The notes beneath the pieces are model-generated. The model made no database searches, was not told the DNA's origin, and saw only the letters and a list, made by a program, of their open reading frames with translations. Shown here piece after piece: positions 32,645 to 40,931 of a stretch of 40,931 bases of DNA (its first letter is position 1; each line of letters begins with the position of its first letter). The DNA is from Candidatus Manganitrophaceae bacterium. Lineage in GTDB: Bacteria; Nitrospirota; Nitrospiria; SBBL01; JAADHI01. Location of the stretch: assembly GCA_013151935.1 (NCBI GenBank), contig JAADHI010000044.1:1-40931 (forward strand), given 5' to 3'. The translations under genes were made by a program, and so were the position numbers.

Positions 32645-33724
32645 ATGGGCTTTTTTTCAAAAAATGCGCGAAGAACCCCTTTTTCAGAAGAAGCACTGAC
32701 AGACTGCACAAATCAAAAAGAGGCTTATTTACTGGTCTTATTGGCCTTGTTTCAATACATGAAGGACTTTTGTTTTGATTTAAACGAAATTGAAACCAAG
32801 GAATTCAAAAATCGGATCGACACACTGACAAGCTCATTCGAGCAGGAAACAAATCTAAAAAAAATCGGAAAACAATTTGAGTCTGAGAAATCAGAAATCG
32901 CAGCCTTTATTCAATGGGAAAAAGATTATTTATCAAACAAAGAAACGGAGTTTAAAGAAATCATCACTGTATTATCTTCCGGCATCGCCATGGTCAATAG
33001 CGAAAACCAGCGGTTTAATGCAACGATTCATGAAGAAACCCTCAAACTCGAAAAAATCACCCAGCTTGACGATATACGAAAAATTAAAGCAGAACTCACC
33101 AAAAAAATATCAACGGTAAAAACCTTTATTCAAGAAAAACAAGCACAGGACGCTGAACACATCGAAAGCTTGTCGAATAAAGTAGATACCCTAAAAATCG
33201 CCCTCGAAGAAACGACAAATGTCGCACTGACCGATGGCCTCACAGGTGCCTTCAACCGCCTCGCCTTTGACACTGAGATCTCAAAACTGGTCACAAAAAA
33301 CAAACGAGGCTTTTCTCTCATCATGATGGACGTCGACAATTTCAAATTGATCAATGACGCCTATGGTCATCAAATTGGAGATCGTGTGCTCGTTGCACTC
33401 GTTGAAAAAAGTAAAAAACTCATCCGGGAAGGAGATCTTTTGGCACGTTATGGCGGAGAGGAATTCATCATTATCTTCCCCGGCACATCGCTTAAAGACA
33501 CCATCAAAAAAGCAGAAAAACTCTGCACAAGCCTGGCTGAAACCGAATATGCCGTTGACGACCGAGAAGGCAGTCAACCCCTGTCATTTACCATTAGCCT
33601 CGGTGTCGCAACACGACGGAAAAGTGACAGTGTGACCTCATTGATCAGCCGCGCCGATAAAGCCCTTTATCAAGCCAAAGCACTCGGAAAAAACCAGGTC
33701 GTGAGCGAAAAAGACATCGACTAA
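32645..33724 (+). CDS. Diguanylate cyclase with helical N-terminal sensor region
   Basis: 359 residues. The first about 190 residues lack membrane helices and are strongly helical, with a long coiled-coil-like stretch (about 95-190) before the GGDEF domain (about 195-355). The catalytic motif is GGEEF (near 270) and the RxxD inhibition site REGD precedes it by the usual five residues. DVDNFKLINDAYGHQIGD is the metal/substrate region. It should make cyclic di-GMP; the N-terminus is likely a cytoplasmic signal-input or dimerising region that I cannot name. ATG 32645 follows GAGG with 6-nt spacing. Next gene on the strand is the MMPL transporter 83 nt on. Confidence 0.93.
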   Translation: MGFFSKNARRTPFSEEALTDCTNQKEAYLLVLLALFQYMKDFCFDLNEIETKEFKNRIDTLTSSFEQETNLKKIGKQFESEKSEIAAFIQWEKDYLSNKETEFKEIITVLSSGIAMVNSENQRFNATIHEETLKLEKITQLDDIRKIKAELTKKISTVKTFIQEKQAQDAEHIESLSNKVDTLKIALEETTNVALTDGLTGAFNRLAFDTEISKLVTKNKRGFSLIMMDVDNFKLINDAYGHQIGDRVLVALVEKSKKLIREGDLLARYGGEEFIIIFPGTSLKDTIKKAEKLCTSLAETEYAVDDREGSQPLSFTISLGVATRRKSDSVTSLISRADKALYQAKALGKNQVVSEKDID

Positions 33725-33807
33725 ACCTTAATGAAAGAGCATTATACTAAGTCTACTGAAATATCCTCACCCTCCCGAAATGATTTGACAAGAAACACCG
33801 CGAACTG

Positions 33808-36099
33808 ATGATGGAACAATTTGGAACACAATTTGGGCTTTGGGTCATCCGACGTCGATGGAGCTTGATTATTGTCACCCTGCTCGTCGTCGTCTTTGCT
33901 GGCCGAGGGATGCTCTTTTTGAGCTTTAACAATGACAATCGTGTCTTTTTTAGTCCTGAAAATCCCCAGCTCAAAGCCCTCGAAGCCTTAGAAAACACCT
34001 ACACCAAAGAAAACGGTGTGCTTTTTGTTATCGCTGCAAAAGACGGCAATATCTTCACACGAGAAACACTCTCAGCCATCGAAGAATTAACAGAAAAATC
34101 CTGGCACATCCCTTACACCATCCGCGTGGATTCGCTTACAAATTACCAACACACCGAAGTCAGTGAAGACGATCTTATCGTTGAAAATCTCGCCAAAAAT
34201 GCGATGCAACTTAACGATGTCGAACTGCGACGCATCAAAAAAATCGCCCTTTCTGAACCACTCTTGCTTAACCGGATGATCTCAAGTGCTGGAGATGTCA
34301 CCCGAATCTACGCCAACACCCTGCTGCCGGGAAAATCCATGAACGAGGTCACAGAGGTGAGTGACTATGTAAATAGGCTGGCCGAAGCGGCTCGGAAGAC
34401 GCACCCTGGCATCGACATCTATCTCACAGGAGGTGTCCTCCTTGACAATGCCTTTGGAGAAGCCAGCAAAAAAGACATGGCAACCCTGATACCCGCCATG
34501 TTTCTAACACTCATTCTCATCGTGGGCTTAAGCCTGCGCTCATTCTATGCCACAATCGCCACACTTTTTGTCATTCTCATTTCGACTGTAACGGCCATGG
34601 GCGTTGCGGGCTGGCTCGGGATCTCCATCACCGCGGCATCAGTCAATGCCCCAACAATCATTCTCACCCTTGCCGTCGCGGACAGTGTCCACCTACTTGC
34701 GACCATGATCCGCCTCATCCGCCAGGGAAAAAACAAACAGAAGGCAATCGTAGAGGCCTTACGCACCAACCTGCAAGCGGTTTTTCTGACCAGCACAACC
34801 ACGGCCGTTGGATTTTTAAGCATGAATTTTTCAGATGCACCGCCCTTTCGCGATTTGGGCAATATCGTGGCCATCGGGGTCAGCTCTGCTTTTTTCTATT
34901 CCGTGCTTTTTCTGCCTGCGCTCATGGCCGTCTTCCCGCTACGGATCAAAATAAAACAAGAAGACAGGCCAGAAACACACTTAAACCCCCTCGCCAATTT
35001 TGTCATCGAGTGGCCCAAAACCGTTCTATGGATCTCTTTATTGATCGGGGTCGCACTCACAACAGGAATTTCTCGTATTGAATTGAATGACAATTTCATA
35101 AAATATTTTGATGAAAGTAATGAAGTCCGACGCGCAACGGACTTCATGGAAGCCCATTTGACCGGTGCTGATCTCATTGAATACGCCTTGGAATCAGGCG
35201 AAGAAAGCGGCATCAACGATCCGAGCTACCTCACCCAAGTGGAGGCATTTGCAAACTGGTACCGTACACAGCCCAAAGTTTCACATGTTTTAAGCATTAC
35301 CGATATCATTAAACGTCTCAATCAAAATATGCATGAAAATGATCCGGCCTACTATCGTATTCCCGAACGGCGTGATTTGACCGCACAATATCTGCTCTTG
35401 TATGAACTGTCTCTGCCCTTTGGACTCGACTTAAATAACCAGATTAATGTCAAAAAATCAGCCACACGTATGCTGGTGACCGTGAAAGACATCAGCACAA
35501 AAGAACTTCAGATTTTAGAAAATAACGCACGCCGTTGGCTTACAGAAAATGCGCCACAACAGATGTTTACCTATGGCTCCGGACTCTCTGTGATTTGGGC
35601 CGATCTTGCACAAAGAAATATCTACAGCATGTTAAAGGCTTCTTTTGGCGCACTCATTTTGATCTCAGTCATCCTTGCTTTTGCGCTAAAAAGCCTCAAA
35701 CTCGGTCTAATCAGTCTTTTGCCAAACCTTCTGCCCGCCCTCATGGCCTTTGGAATTTGGGGGATGTTTGTTGGAGAAGTCGGCTTAGGTTTGTCCGTCG
35801 TCGTGACCATGACATTGGGCATTGTTGTGGATGATACCATTCACTTTCTGAATAAATATGTCCGTGCCCGCCGGGAACAAAACCTGGATCCAGCCCATGC
35901 GATTCGTTATGCTTTCAATACCGTGGGCCCAGCCATGTGGGTGACAACACTTGCATTGGTCGCGGGTTTCATGGTGCTGACACTCTCCAGCTATCGCATG
36001 AATGCCGACATGGGTTTGATGTCAGCCCTGACGATTACACTCGCCCTGGGGATGGACTTTTTATTGTTACCGAGTGTACTCCTAAAGCTTAAGGCTTAG
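33808..36099 (+). CDS. MMPL/RND superfamily transporter (COG1033 type)
   Basis: 763 residues made of two similar halves, each with a helix, a periplasmic domain and a five-helix block. Helix 1 is about 19-37, with the conserved NDNRVFFSPENPQLKALEAL just after it. TM4 has ILTLAVADSVHLLATM and the second-half equivalent TLGIVVDDTIHFLNKYVRAR, the acidic residues proposed to carry protons. Members of this group (for example HpnN) move lipids or hydrophobic molecules to the outer membrane; there is no adaptor gene beside it. Cargo unknown. Start ATG 33808 with a weak ribosome site. The ChaN-PDZ lipoprotein gene starts 55 nt downstream. Confidence 0.92.
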   Translation: MMEQFGTQFGLWVIRRRWSLIIVTLLVVVFAGRGMLFLSFNNDNRVFFSPENPQLKALEALENTYTKENGVLFVIAAKDGNIFTRETLSAIEELTEKSWHIPYTIRVDSLTNYQHTEVSEDDLIVENLAKNAMQLNDVELRRIKKIALSEPLLLNRMISSAGDVTRIYANTLLPGKSMNEVTEVSDYVNRLAEAARKTHPGIDIYLTGGVLLDNAFGEASKKDMATLIPAMFLTLILIVGLSLRSFYATIATLFVILISTVTAMGVAGWLGISITAASVNAPTIILTLAVADSVHLLATMIRLIRQGKNKQKAIVEALRTNLQAVFLTSTTTAVGFLSMNFSDAPPFRDLGNIVAIGVSSAFFYSVLFLPALMAVFPLRIKIKQEDRPETHLNPLANFVIEWPKTVLWISLLIGVALTTGISRIELNDNFIKYFDESNEVRRATDFMEAHLTGADLIEYALESGEESGINDPSYLTQVEAFANWYRTQPKVSHVLSITDIIKRLNQNMHENDPAYYRIPERRDLTAQYLLLYELSLPFGLDLNNQINVKKSATRMLVTVKDISTKELQILENNARRWLTENAPQQMFTYGSGLSVIWADLAQRNIYSMLKASFGALILISVILAFALKSLKLGLISLLPNLLPALMAFGIWGMFVGEVGLGLSVVVTMTLGIVVDDTIHFLNKYVRARREQNLDPAHAIRYAFNTVGPAMWVTTLALVAGFMVLTLSSYRMNADMGLMSALTITLALGMDFLLLPSVLLKLKA

Positions 36100-36154
36100 T
36101 TCAGGCGAATAGAACACATTGACACACTCCGCATCTTCTTTGTAGAATGAGCCA

Positions 36155-37432
36155 ATGAATCGGATCGGTATATTCCTAATCCTGCTCCTGCCATTTTTTG
36201 GAAGCGCTTGCGCCAAACATGCACACAAATCCATGCATACAATGGCAGAAAAAACGGAGACAAAATCCGAGTCGACCCCATCAACATCCGCAAGTCCTGA
36301 GTCGCCCTATCAAGACATCACAAAAATAAAACCGGGACAAATTGTTCACTTAAGAACAGGCCAAACCCTCTCCGAGTCACAAGCCATCGAAACACTTGCT
36401 ACATCGCGTATCATCTACGCAGGAGAGGTTCACGACAGCTTAGAAGACCACAAAGTACAACTCAAGATACTTAAAGGCCTGGTCGCACGATTTCCGGGAC
36501 AAGTCGTCGTCGGCATGGAAATGTTTCGACGCTCCTCACAAGCTGTACTGGATCAGTGGATTAAAGGGGACGAGGATGAAGATGAGAAAGTTTTTCTCAA
36601 ACGCTGGTACGAAGATTGGAGCCATAACGACGCGTATTACAGAGCGCTACTTGACTATATTAAAGCAGAGAAAATACCGCTGGTCGCCTTAAGACCGACT
36701 TCCGAAATGGCCTTTAAAATGCGTGCTTCAGGCATGACCGGGCTTTCTGAAAATGATCTGAGGAAACTCCCGGAAATCGACGACAATGACCCGCATCACC
36801 GCACGGCCGTCAATGCTATTTTTCAGGGCCACGGCCCCGGCGCATCTGAGCAATTTGAGTCTTTTTACCAGATGATGCTTTTTTGGGAAGAAACCATGTC
36901 TGAAACCATTGCAGACTATCTCTCCTCACCGGAAGGGAAAGATAAAAAAATGATGGTGATGGCCGGTGGATTTCATGTCGGCTATGGATTTGGACTGCCC
37001 CGGCGCACCTTCCGCCGTCTGCCTGTCCCCTATCAAATCGTCATCCCTTACGCACAAAATTTCCCCGATGAAATGAAAATGCTTGATGTCAAAGCCCCCA
37101 ATCTGCCCCTGCAACTGGCCGACTTGGTCTGGGGGGTGTCTTATCAAGCCCTCAAGGAAAAAAAGGTCCGCTTAGGGATTATGATGGATCAATTTCAAGC
37201 GGGTGTGCAGGTTAGCGATGTTTTCCCCGATTCACCTGCGGCAAAAGCAGGGATTAAAAAAGGGGACATCATTTCACGCATGGACGATCTCCCCATCCAC
37301 GAGCGCTTCGACATTATCTATTATCTGCAAAATAAAAAACCCGGAGATCGGATCAAAATCAAACTGATCCGCAACGGCAAATCCATCGAAACCGAGGCCC
37401 TGATGACGGCTTCGGGTTCAGGCCATCCGTGA
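36155..37432 (+). CDS. ChaN-like (haem-binding/Tiki superfamily) lipoprotein with C-terminal PDZ domain
   Basis: 425 residues. An N-terminal signal of about 15 hydrophobic residues ends in PFFGSAC, an imperfect lipobox (Gly at -3), so lipid anchoring at Cys19 is probable. A Ser/Thr/Glu-rich linker follows (about 25-50). The ChaN-type domain (about 60-320) has IIYAGEVHDSLEDHKVQL and VVGMEMFRRSSQ, and VMAGGFHVGYGFGLPRR near its end, the residues conserved in the Tiki/ChaN fold; ChaN itself binds haem pairs. A PDZ domain (about 335-420) has VSDVFPDSPAAKAGIKKGDIISRMD. Function is not established: iron/haem handling or a peptidase-like activity are both possible. One-base gap to the methyltransferase gene. 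Confidence 0.82.
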   Translation: MNRIGIFLILLLPFFGSACAKHAHKSMHTMAEKTETKSESTPSTSASPESPYQDITKIKPGQIVHLRTGQTLSESQAIETLATSRIIYAGEVHDSLEDHKVQLKILKGLVARFPGQVVVGMEMFRRSSQAVLDQWIKGDEDEDEKVFLKRWYEDWSHNDAYYRALLDYIKAEKIPLVALRPTSEMAFKMRASGMTGLSENDLRKLPEIDDNDPHHRTAVNAIFQGHGPGASEQFESFYQMMLFWEETMSETIADYLSSPEGKDKKMMVMAGGFHVGYGFGLPRRTFRRLPVPYQIVIPYAQNFPDEMKMLDVKAPNLPLQLADLVWGVSYQALKEKKVRLGIMMDQFQAGVQVSDVFPDSPAAKAGIKKGDIISRMDDLPIHERFDIIYYLQNKKPGDRIKIKLIRNGKSIETEALMTASGSGHP

Positions 37433-37433
37433 G

Positions 37434-37994
37434 ATGGAACACCGTGCTCAAAACCCAGCACCGCTTCTTGTAAACAACCTTTGCCATCTGCCCAAAGGCC
37501 GTGCCCTCGATTTTGCCTGTGGATATGGCAGAAATGCCTTTTTCCTAGCGAAAAACACATACACCGTTGATGGTTTTGACCGCAATGAGGATGCCGTCAA
37601 TTTTTGCAATGACAAAGCACAAAAAGAAGCACTCCCTTTTACAGCACATTACGCCGACCTTGAAAAAGAGAGGCCCTTTTCCGATGAAGACTTCAATCTC
37701 ATCACTTGCTTTTATTATCTCGACAGAAACATCATTCCCAAGCTCAAAAAAGCCCTGAAAATAGGCGGGGTTATCGTCTACGAGACCTTTCTCATCGACC
37801 AACACCGACAAACTGGCAAACCCTCACGTACAGAATTCTGCTGGGATCACAACGAATTACTCCATCTTTTTTCTGATTTTCGCATCCTCTATTATCACGA
37901 AGGCATGATTGATCAAAAAGGAAATACGATCAAAGCCAAGCTGGATGCAGATGGCACCTGGGTTGCCCAACTCATCGCACAACGGATCACTTAA
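37434..37994 (+). CDS. Class I SAM-dependent methyltransferase (TehB-like)
   Basis: 186 residues with SAM motif I ALDFACGYGRNAFFLA (about 24-39), an acidic residue at the end of strand 2 (VDGFDRNEDAV), and motif IV-like FNLITCFYYLDR. The C-terminal half (GGVIVYETFLIDQHRQTGKP) resembles TehB-type methyltransferases linked to tellurite tolerance, but the true substrate is unknown. It begins one base after the ChaN-PDZ stop and ends 5 nt before FluC, forming a tight plus-strand operon. Confidence 0.88.
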   Translation: MEHRAQNPAPLLVNNLCHLPKGRALDFACGYGRNAFFLAKNTYTVDGFDRNEDAVNFCNDKAQKEALPFTAHYADLEKERPFSDEDFNLITCFYYLDRNIIPKLKKALKIGGVIVYETFLIDQHRQTGKPSRTEFCWDHNELLHLFSDFRILYYHEGMIDQKGNTIKAKLDADGTWVAQLIAQRIT

Positions 37995-37999
37995 AGAAG

Positions 38000-38383
38000 A
38001 TGACAAAAGTCCTCTTTATTGGATTGGGCGGATTTCTCGGCGCAATTTTACGATATTGGGTGAGTGGATGGGCGCAAAACCTCTCCGGCAGTGCAAGCTT
38101 TCCTTATGGCACACTCGCAGTCAATCTGATGGGTTGCCTCGCAGTGGGTTTATTGTCTCAGTGGGCAGAAGTTTCCCAAATCATAACACCGGAAACGCGG
38201 CTCTTTCTTTTCATCGGCCTCTTGGGTGCATTCACCACCTTTTCTACCTTTAGCAACGAAACGCTGAACCTGCTCCGTGACGGACAAACTTTTCTTTCGC
38301 TGATGAATATTGGGGCAAGTCTGTTTTTAGGACTGCTCGCCGTTTGGCTCGGACATCGTTTTGGACAGATCATTTGGAAATAA
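38000..38383 (+). CDS. crcB: Fluoride-specific ion channel FluC (CrcB)
   Basis: 127 residues with four membrane helices. FIGLGGFLGAILRYWVSG opens helix 1; GTLAVNLMGCLAVGLL covers helix 2 with the conserved Asn; LLGAFTTFSTFSNET is the helix-3 break with the Phe and Ser residues lining the fluoride path. It works as an antiparallel dimer in the inner membrane to let fluoride out. No fluoride riboswitch is visible upstream. Last gene of the plus-strand run, 5 nt after the methyltransferase. Confidence 0.96.
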   Translation: MTKVLFIGLGGFLGAILRYWVSGWAQNLSGSASFPYGTLAVNLMGCLAVGLLSQWAEVSQIITPETRLFLFIGLLGAFTTFSTFSNETLNLLRDGQTFLSLMNIGASLFLGLLAVWLGHRFGQIIWK

Positions 38384-38437
38384 GAACAGCCTGATTAAGT
38401 CTAGCTCGTGAAGAACAAAAGACCCATCCCCTCAAGA

Positions 38438-38472
38438 CAAAAAAAAAGCCCCCGCTGCAAGCAGCGAGGGCT
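38438..38472 (-). terminator. Rho-independent terminator of the cytochrome gene
   Basis: AGCCCCCGCTGC (38447-38458) pairs with GCAGCGAGGGCT (38461-38472) with one mismatch, and on the minus strand is followed by a run of about nine T residues (38446-38438). It lies 24 nt after the cytochrome stop, an ideal position. Confidence 0.9.
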
Positions 38473-38495
38473 AAAACCCAAAAGACAATACTTTT

Positions 38496-40211
38496 TTAGA
38501 GCGTTTTCAAAAACTCTAGCAAGGCGCGTTTCTCTTTTTTTGTTAAATGCACGCCATATTCATGACCTGCATTTGAATTACCGGCAATCGTCGTATCCAA
38601 CAAGAAATGATTGCCTTTGTGTTTACTTTTAAATCCCACCCGTTTCGGATCAAATTTATTGCTACCCACATAAAAAGAAGTCTTTCGTTTGTGCGCAGGC
38701 TTTAACAATTCATACAAGTTTTGAACAGATCCATTATGTAAATAAGGTGCGGTTGCCCAAATCCCGTCAAGCGGTCTTGCACGATAAGCCAAGAGGTTTT
38801 TGGGGCGATACGGTGAACCATCGGCCTGAAGACGATAACCGATCGCTGCGGCCGTCTCTGCTTCCGATAAGGGCGGATCAAGTGCAGCCAAGGATGTTTG
38901 CACCGACAAGCTCGTGACAATCCGGAGCAACAAGGGCGCCGGCAACTCGGTAGCACCCGTAAATGGTGCAGGTAATACAGGCCCTAAGTTTCCCGTAGAA
39001 ACCACCCTTGTGGCAAAATTTAAGGCCATTGCCGGATCTGTACCGATTTTATCCAAAGGCGTCATCTGCGTCACGACAAATTGAGCGCCAAAAAAATTTT
39101 CGTCTGCAGGGGTTAAAGGATATTGCCCGGACTCATCTTTAAGTGCATGACAAGAAACACAACTCGGTTCATCACCCCGAACCTGCTCATAAAGCACACG
39201 TCCTTGGGCCGCTTTTTGTTCGTCAATTTCCCCGAAATAGGCTTCCGGCCACTGGGGTGGCTGTAAGATAGAGACGAGGTTTTCCAATTTAATCAGTTCG
39301 GGTACTCTTGCGGTATTTTGACCTAAAGCCGAGAAATCCTGTAGATTAACCCCACCAAAAACGCCCAGGACTTCTCCCACATTTCGAATTAAGGGATTCG
39401 CTGTGCTACCACTCCACTCGACAAAATCATGGTCTGAGGTTCCCCATAAAAAGGGATAACTCACAGGCGCATTGGGTTCAAACCGGCTTTCGGGCACACC
39501 CAGATCATCAACAAATAACTCATTCATAATTCGACCAAAGCCATCAAGCCGTCCGTAACCATATTTAACATTGCTATGGTTTCGAATCGAATATGCCTCC
39601 GCTTTATCGGCATAAGCGCTCAAAGTCTCGTACAATGCCAAACTTTCCGCAGAGTCATGTGATCCTAGCACACGTTCCGAAAACCGATTGAAACGTTCTT
39701 CATCATCCACGGTTGCAATCGCAGCCGCGTATAAATGAGAAACAAAACCATCTAAATCGGCAAGCGTAGGTGCACCATCAATTCGGATCGTCTTCCCTTT
39801 GTACTTGATCTCGTTTGTATGACATGCTGCACAGGTATACCCTAACCAGGCATCCCCATTTTCGACGGATTCAACCGCAAATCCCAGGGGAAGATCATGC
39901 ATGCCACCATCCTGTTTTCTCTTGACGAGATAACCAAATTTTCTGATATTTTTATGATCAGAAAACAATGGATAATTCCCGTGATGGTCTTCCTCAGCCC
40001 CGACTTGTTCCAAAGATAAAAACCAGCTGAGCGGCACTAAATAAGAACCTTGCGCAGTTTCATAAAAATCTTGTCGTTGTTCTTTGGTCCAGCCCTGATC
40101 TAAGTAAATAATGGGTTTATGGGCAAAAACGCTGGATGTAAAACTGAGCACCAGCAATACCACAAAATATTTAGACAAAGCCCTTGAAGCAAATCTTATT
40201 TGCATGAACAT
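38496..40211 (-). CDS. Di-haem c-type cytochrome, RoxA/MauG/cytochrome c peroxidase-like
   Basis: 571 residues with a signal peptide (cut near SSVFAHK), so exported to the periplasm. Two haem-binding motifs are present: Cys127-Ala-Ala-Cys-His131 and Cys351-Val-Ser-Cys-His355. The region YLHNGSVQNLYELLKPAHKR with the following FDPKRVGF near the C-terminus (about 490-530) is conserved in the large di-haem RoxA-like family, which includes the rubber oxygenase RoxA and many proteins of unknown function. It is larger than bacterial cytochrome c peroxidases (about 330 aa). Substrate unknown. ATG 40211 follows GGAGG at 4 nt; ATG 40205 is an alternative at 10 nt. A strong terminator follows it. Confidence 0.88.
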   Translation of the reverse strand: MFMQIRFASRALSKYFVVLLVLSFTSSVFAHKPIIYLDQGWTKEQRQDFYETAQGSYLVPLSWFLSLEQVGAEEDHHGNYPLFSDHKNIRKFGYLVKRKQDGGMHDLPLGFAVESVENGDAWLGYTCAACHTNEIKYKGKTIRIDGAPTLADLDGFVSHLYAAAIATVDDEERFNRFSERVLGSHDSAESLALYETLSAYADKAEAYSIRNHSNVKYGYGRLDGFGRIMNELFVDDLGVPESRFEPNAPVSYPFLWGTSDHDFVEWSGSTANPLIRNVGEVLGVFGGVNLQDFSALGQNTARVPELIKLENLVSILQPPQWPEAYFGEIDEQKAAQGRVLYEQVRGDEPSCVSCHALKDESGQYPLTPADENFFGAQFVVTQMTPLDKIGTDPAMALNFATRVVSTGNLGPVLPAPFTGATELPAPLLLRIVTSLSVQTSLAALDPPLSEAETAAAIGYRLQADGSPYRPKNLLAYRARPLDGIWATAPYLHNGSVQNLYELLKPAHKRKTSFYVGSNKFDPKRVGFKSKHKGNHFLLDTTIAGNSNAGHEYGVHLTKKEKRALLEFLKTL

Positions 40212-40529
40212 ACTTCCTCCGTATAATTATGAGTTAAAAAAGCAGAACGAGGGTACTATTTTCGAGGCACACAGAACAGCTAAATTTAATTCTGTGTCAG
40301 TATTGTTTCACAAACAAGTCACTTGTTTCAACTTAAAGAAACTCTGATTAAGTCTTGCTTCTTCTCCTTGTCCTGTTAATCAGCATTATCCAGACAAGTT
40401 GATAGATCTCTCAAGAATAAAGCGCCCATGATTAAACAAATATAATCATGGGCGCTTTAAGGCAAAACGACTCAGGAAAACAAATACGCTCAAGATACTT
40501 GCTCTCCTAAGAAAATCCAAACCATCAAT
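40212..40529. other. 318-nt intergenic region
   Basis: It contains the leader and ribosome site of the cytochrome gene (GGAGGAAGT next to 40211), a loose inverted repeat CTGATTAA...TTAATCAG (40344-40351 and 40375-40382), and the 17-bp hairpin listed separately. No gene or clear promoter box was seen. Confidence 0.5.
40418..40459 (-). terminator. 17-bp perfect hairpin
   Basis: TAAAGCGCCCATGATTA (40418-40434) pairs perfectly with TAATCATGGGCGCTTTA (40443-40459) around an 8-nt A-rich loop. On the minus strand the stem ends in TTTA followed by TTCTTGAG. It lies 71 nt after the stop of the gene at the right edge, and probably ends its transcript. Confidence 0.75.
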
Positions 40530-40931
40530 CTAAGGCAAAGACGGCACAAACACCAGATCAAAAGCACCCATCCAATCCGTGCCATTCGGATAAACCGACG
40601 CCAGATAAACAGGATTTTCGGTTGCCGTACTGCGCCAATCCATCGGGTCGCTGCCTTGATTTTTTTCCTGATCGGCAAAACCGTCTTCAAAAATAATATT
40701 CAGTAAATCCAGACAATCATCGCCGATATTGGCACACTTTGAGCCTGTAAAATAATCAGCATCTAAAGCCAAGCCTGAAACAATTAAATCCAATGAAGGA
40801 TCAAATGGAATCCAGGTCCCACCACTTGCAGGGCTTGTGCGATTGCCGCGATAAACGGCCTCAGAGATGACTTTCTCAATCCAATCCCAATCACCATCTG
40901 ATTCAAAAAAATAACGGTCATTTTTTGTAAA
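40530..40931 (-). CDS. C-terminal part of a hypothetical protein, cut at right edge
   Basis: The minus-strand frame is open from the edge to TAG 40530, giving about 133 residues without a start. It is rich in Asp, Trp, Gly and Asn (SDGDWDWIEKVISEAVYRGN, FDPSLDLIVSGLALDADYF, SKCANIGDDCLDLLN), with two cysteines that could form a disulfide, so an exported protein is plausible. I recognise no family. Proximity to the exported cytochrome is only weak context. Confidence 0.6.
   Translation of the reverse strand, partial: FTKNDRYFFESDGDWDWIEKVISEAVYRGNRTSPASGGTWIPFDPSLDLIVSGLALDADYFTGSKCANIGDDCLDLLNIIFEDGFADQEKNQGSDPMDWRSTATENPVYLASVYPNGTDWMGAFDLVFVPSLP

Noticed and set aside
37994-38002. Fluoride riboswitch ahead of crcB
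   Set aside because: The gap is only 5 nt and the upstream gene's sequence shows no GGNGAUGG-type aptamer core.

Overview
The window is a 40.9-kb chromosomal segment of a Gram-negative bacterium. Evidence for an outer membrane: two RND-type transporters with a periplasmic adaptor, a DUF1302-type beta-barrel, a ChaN-like lipoprotein, secreted c-type cytochromes and a LapB-type protein. The gene order rplU-rpmA-obgE-proB-proA-nadD-rsfS-(TPR protein)-gpmI is the arrangement I associate with deltaproteobacterial lineages in the broad sense, so that is my best guess (inference; no 16S or marker search was possible). Base composition is moderate and homopolymer A/T runs are common.

Layout. 1-7786 (minus): an apparent operon of HxlR regulator, PhzF-like enzyme, RND adaptor, RND pump and a molybdopterin oxidoreductase that runs off the left edge. 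7926-8156 (plus): a double CDGSH iron-sulfur protein. 8248-11590 (minus): a small periplasmic binding-protein-like gene followed by a dCache-HAMP-PAS-GGDEF-EAL protein. 11865-12609 (minus): a globin followed by a GGQ release-factor-like protein. 12791-14143 (plus): a stand-alone LuxC-family acyl-CoA reductase. 14331-15195: a rhodanese and a MarR regulator, divergent around a 28-bp palindrome. 15289-19451: class III aminotransferase, RNase R, CBS-domain protein.

19546-27765 (minus): the housekeeping cluster L21-L27-Obg-ProB-ProA-NadD-RsfS-LapAB-like-GpmI. Its proA is broken by two separate lesions (a 1-nt loss in a homopolymer and an 8-bp near-tandem duplication), although proB beside it is intact. 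The TPR protein looks like a fusion of LapA-like membrane helices with LapB.

27857-30648: a DUF1302 barrel with a DUF4124 membrane protein, a small acidic hypothetical protein and tRNA-Gln(CUG). 30823-32451: a decayed IS630-family transposase that abuts the 3' end of a CDP-alcohol phosphatidyltransferase, a MITE-like inverted repeat, and a divergent cytidylyltransferase. 32645-38383 (plus): diguanylate cyclase, MMPL/RND transporter, ChaN-PDZ lipoprotein, SAM methyltransferase and FluC fluoride channel. 38496-40931 (minus): a di-haem RoxA/MauG-like cytochrome with a strong terminator, then the C-terminal end of an unrecognised protein.

No phage, CRISPR array or complete mobile element was seen. 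I found no clear new defence-type system. The features most worth following are the double lesion in proA, the LapA-LapB fusion, the globin/GGQ gene pair, the MarR palindrome, the HxlR-to-molybdoenzyme operon and the IS/MITE-scarred lipid-headgroup locus.
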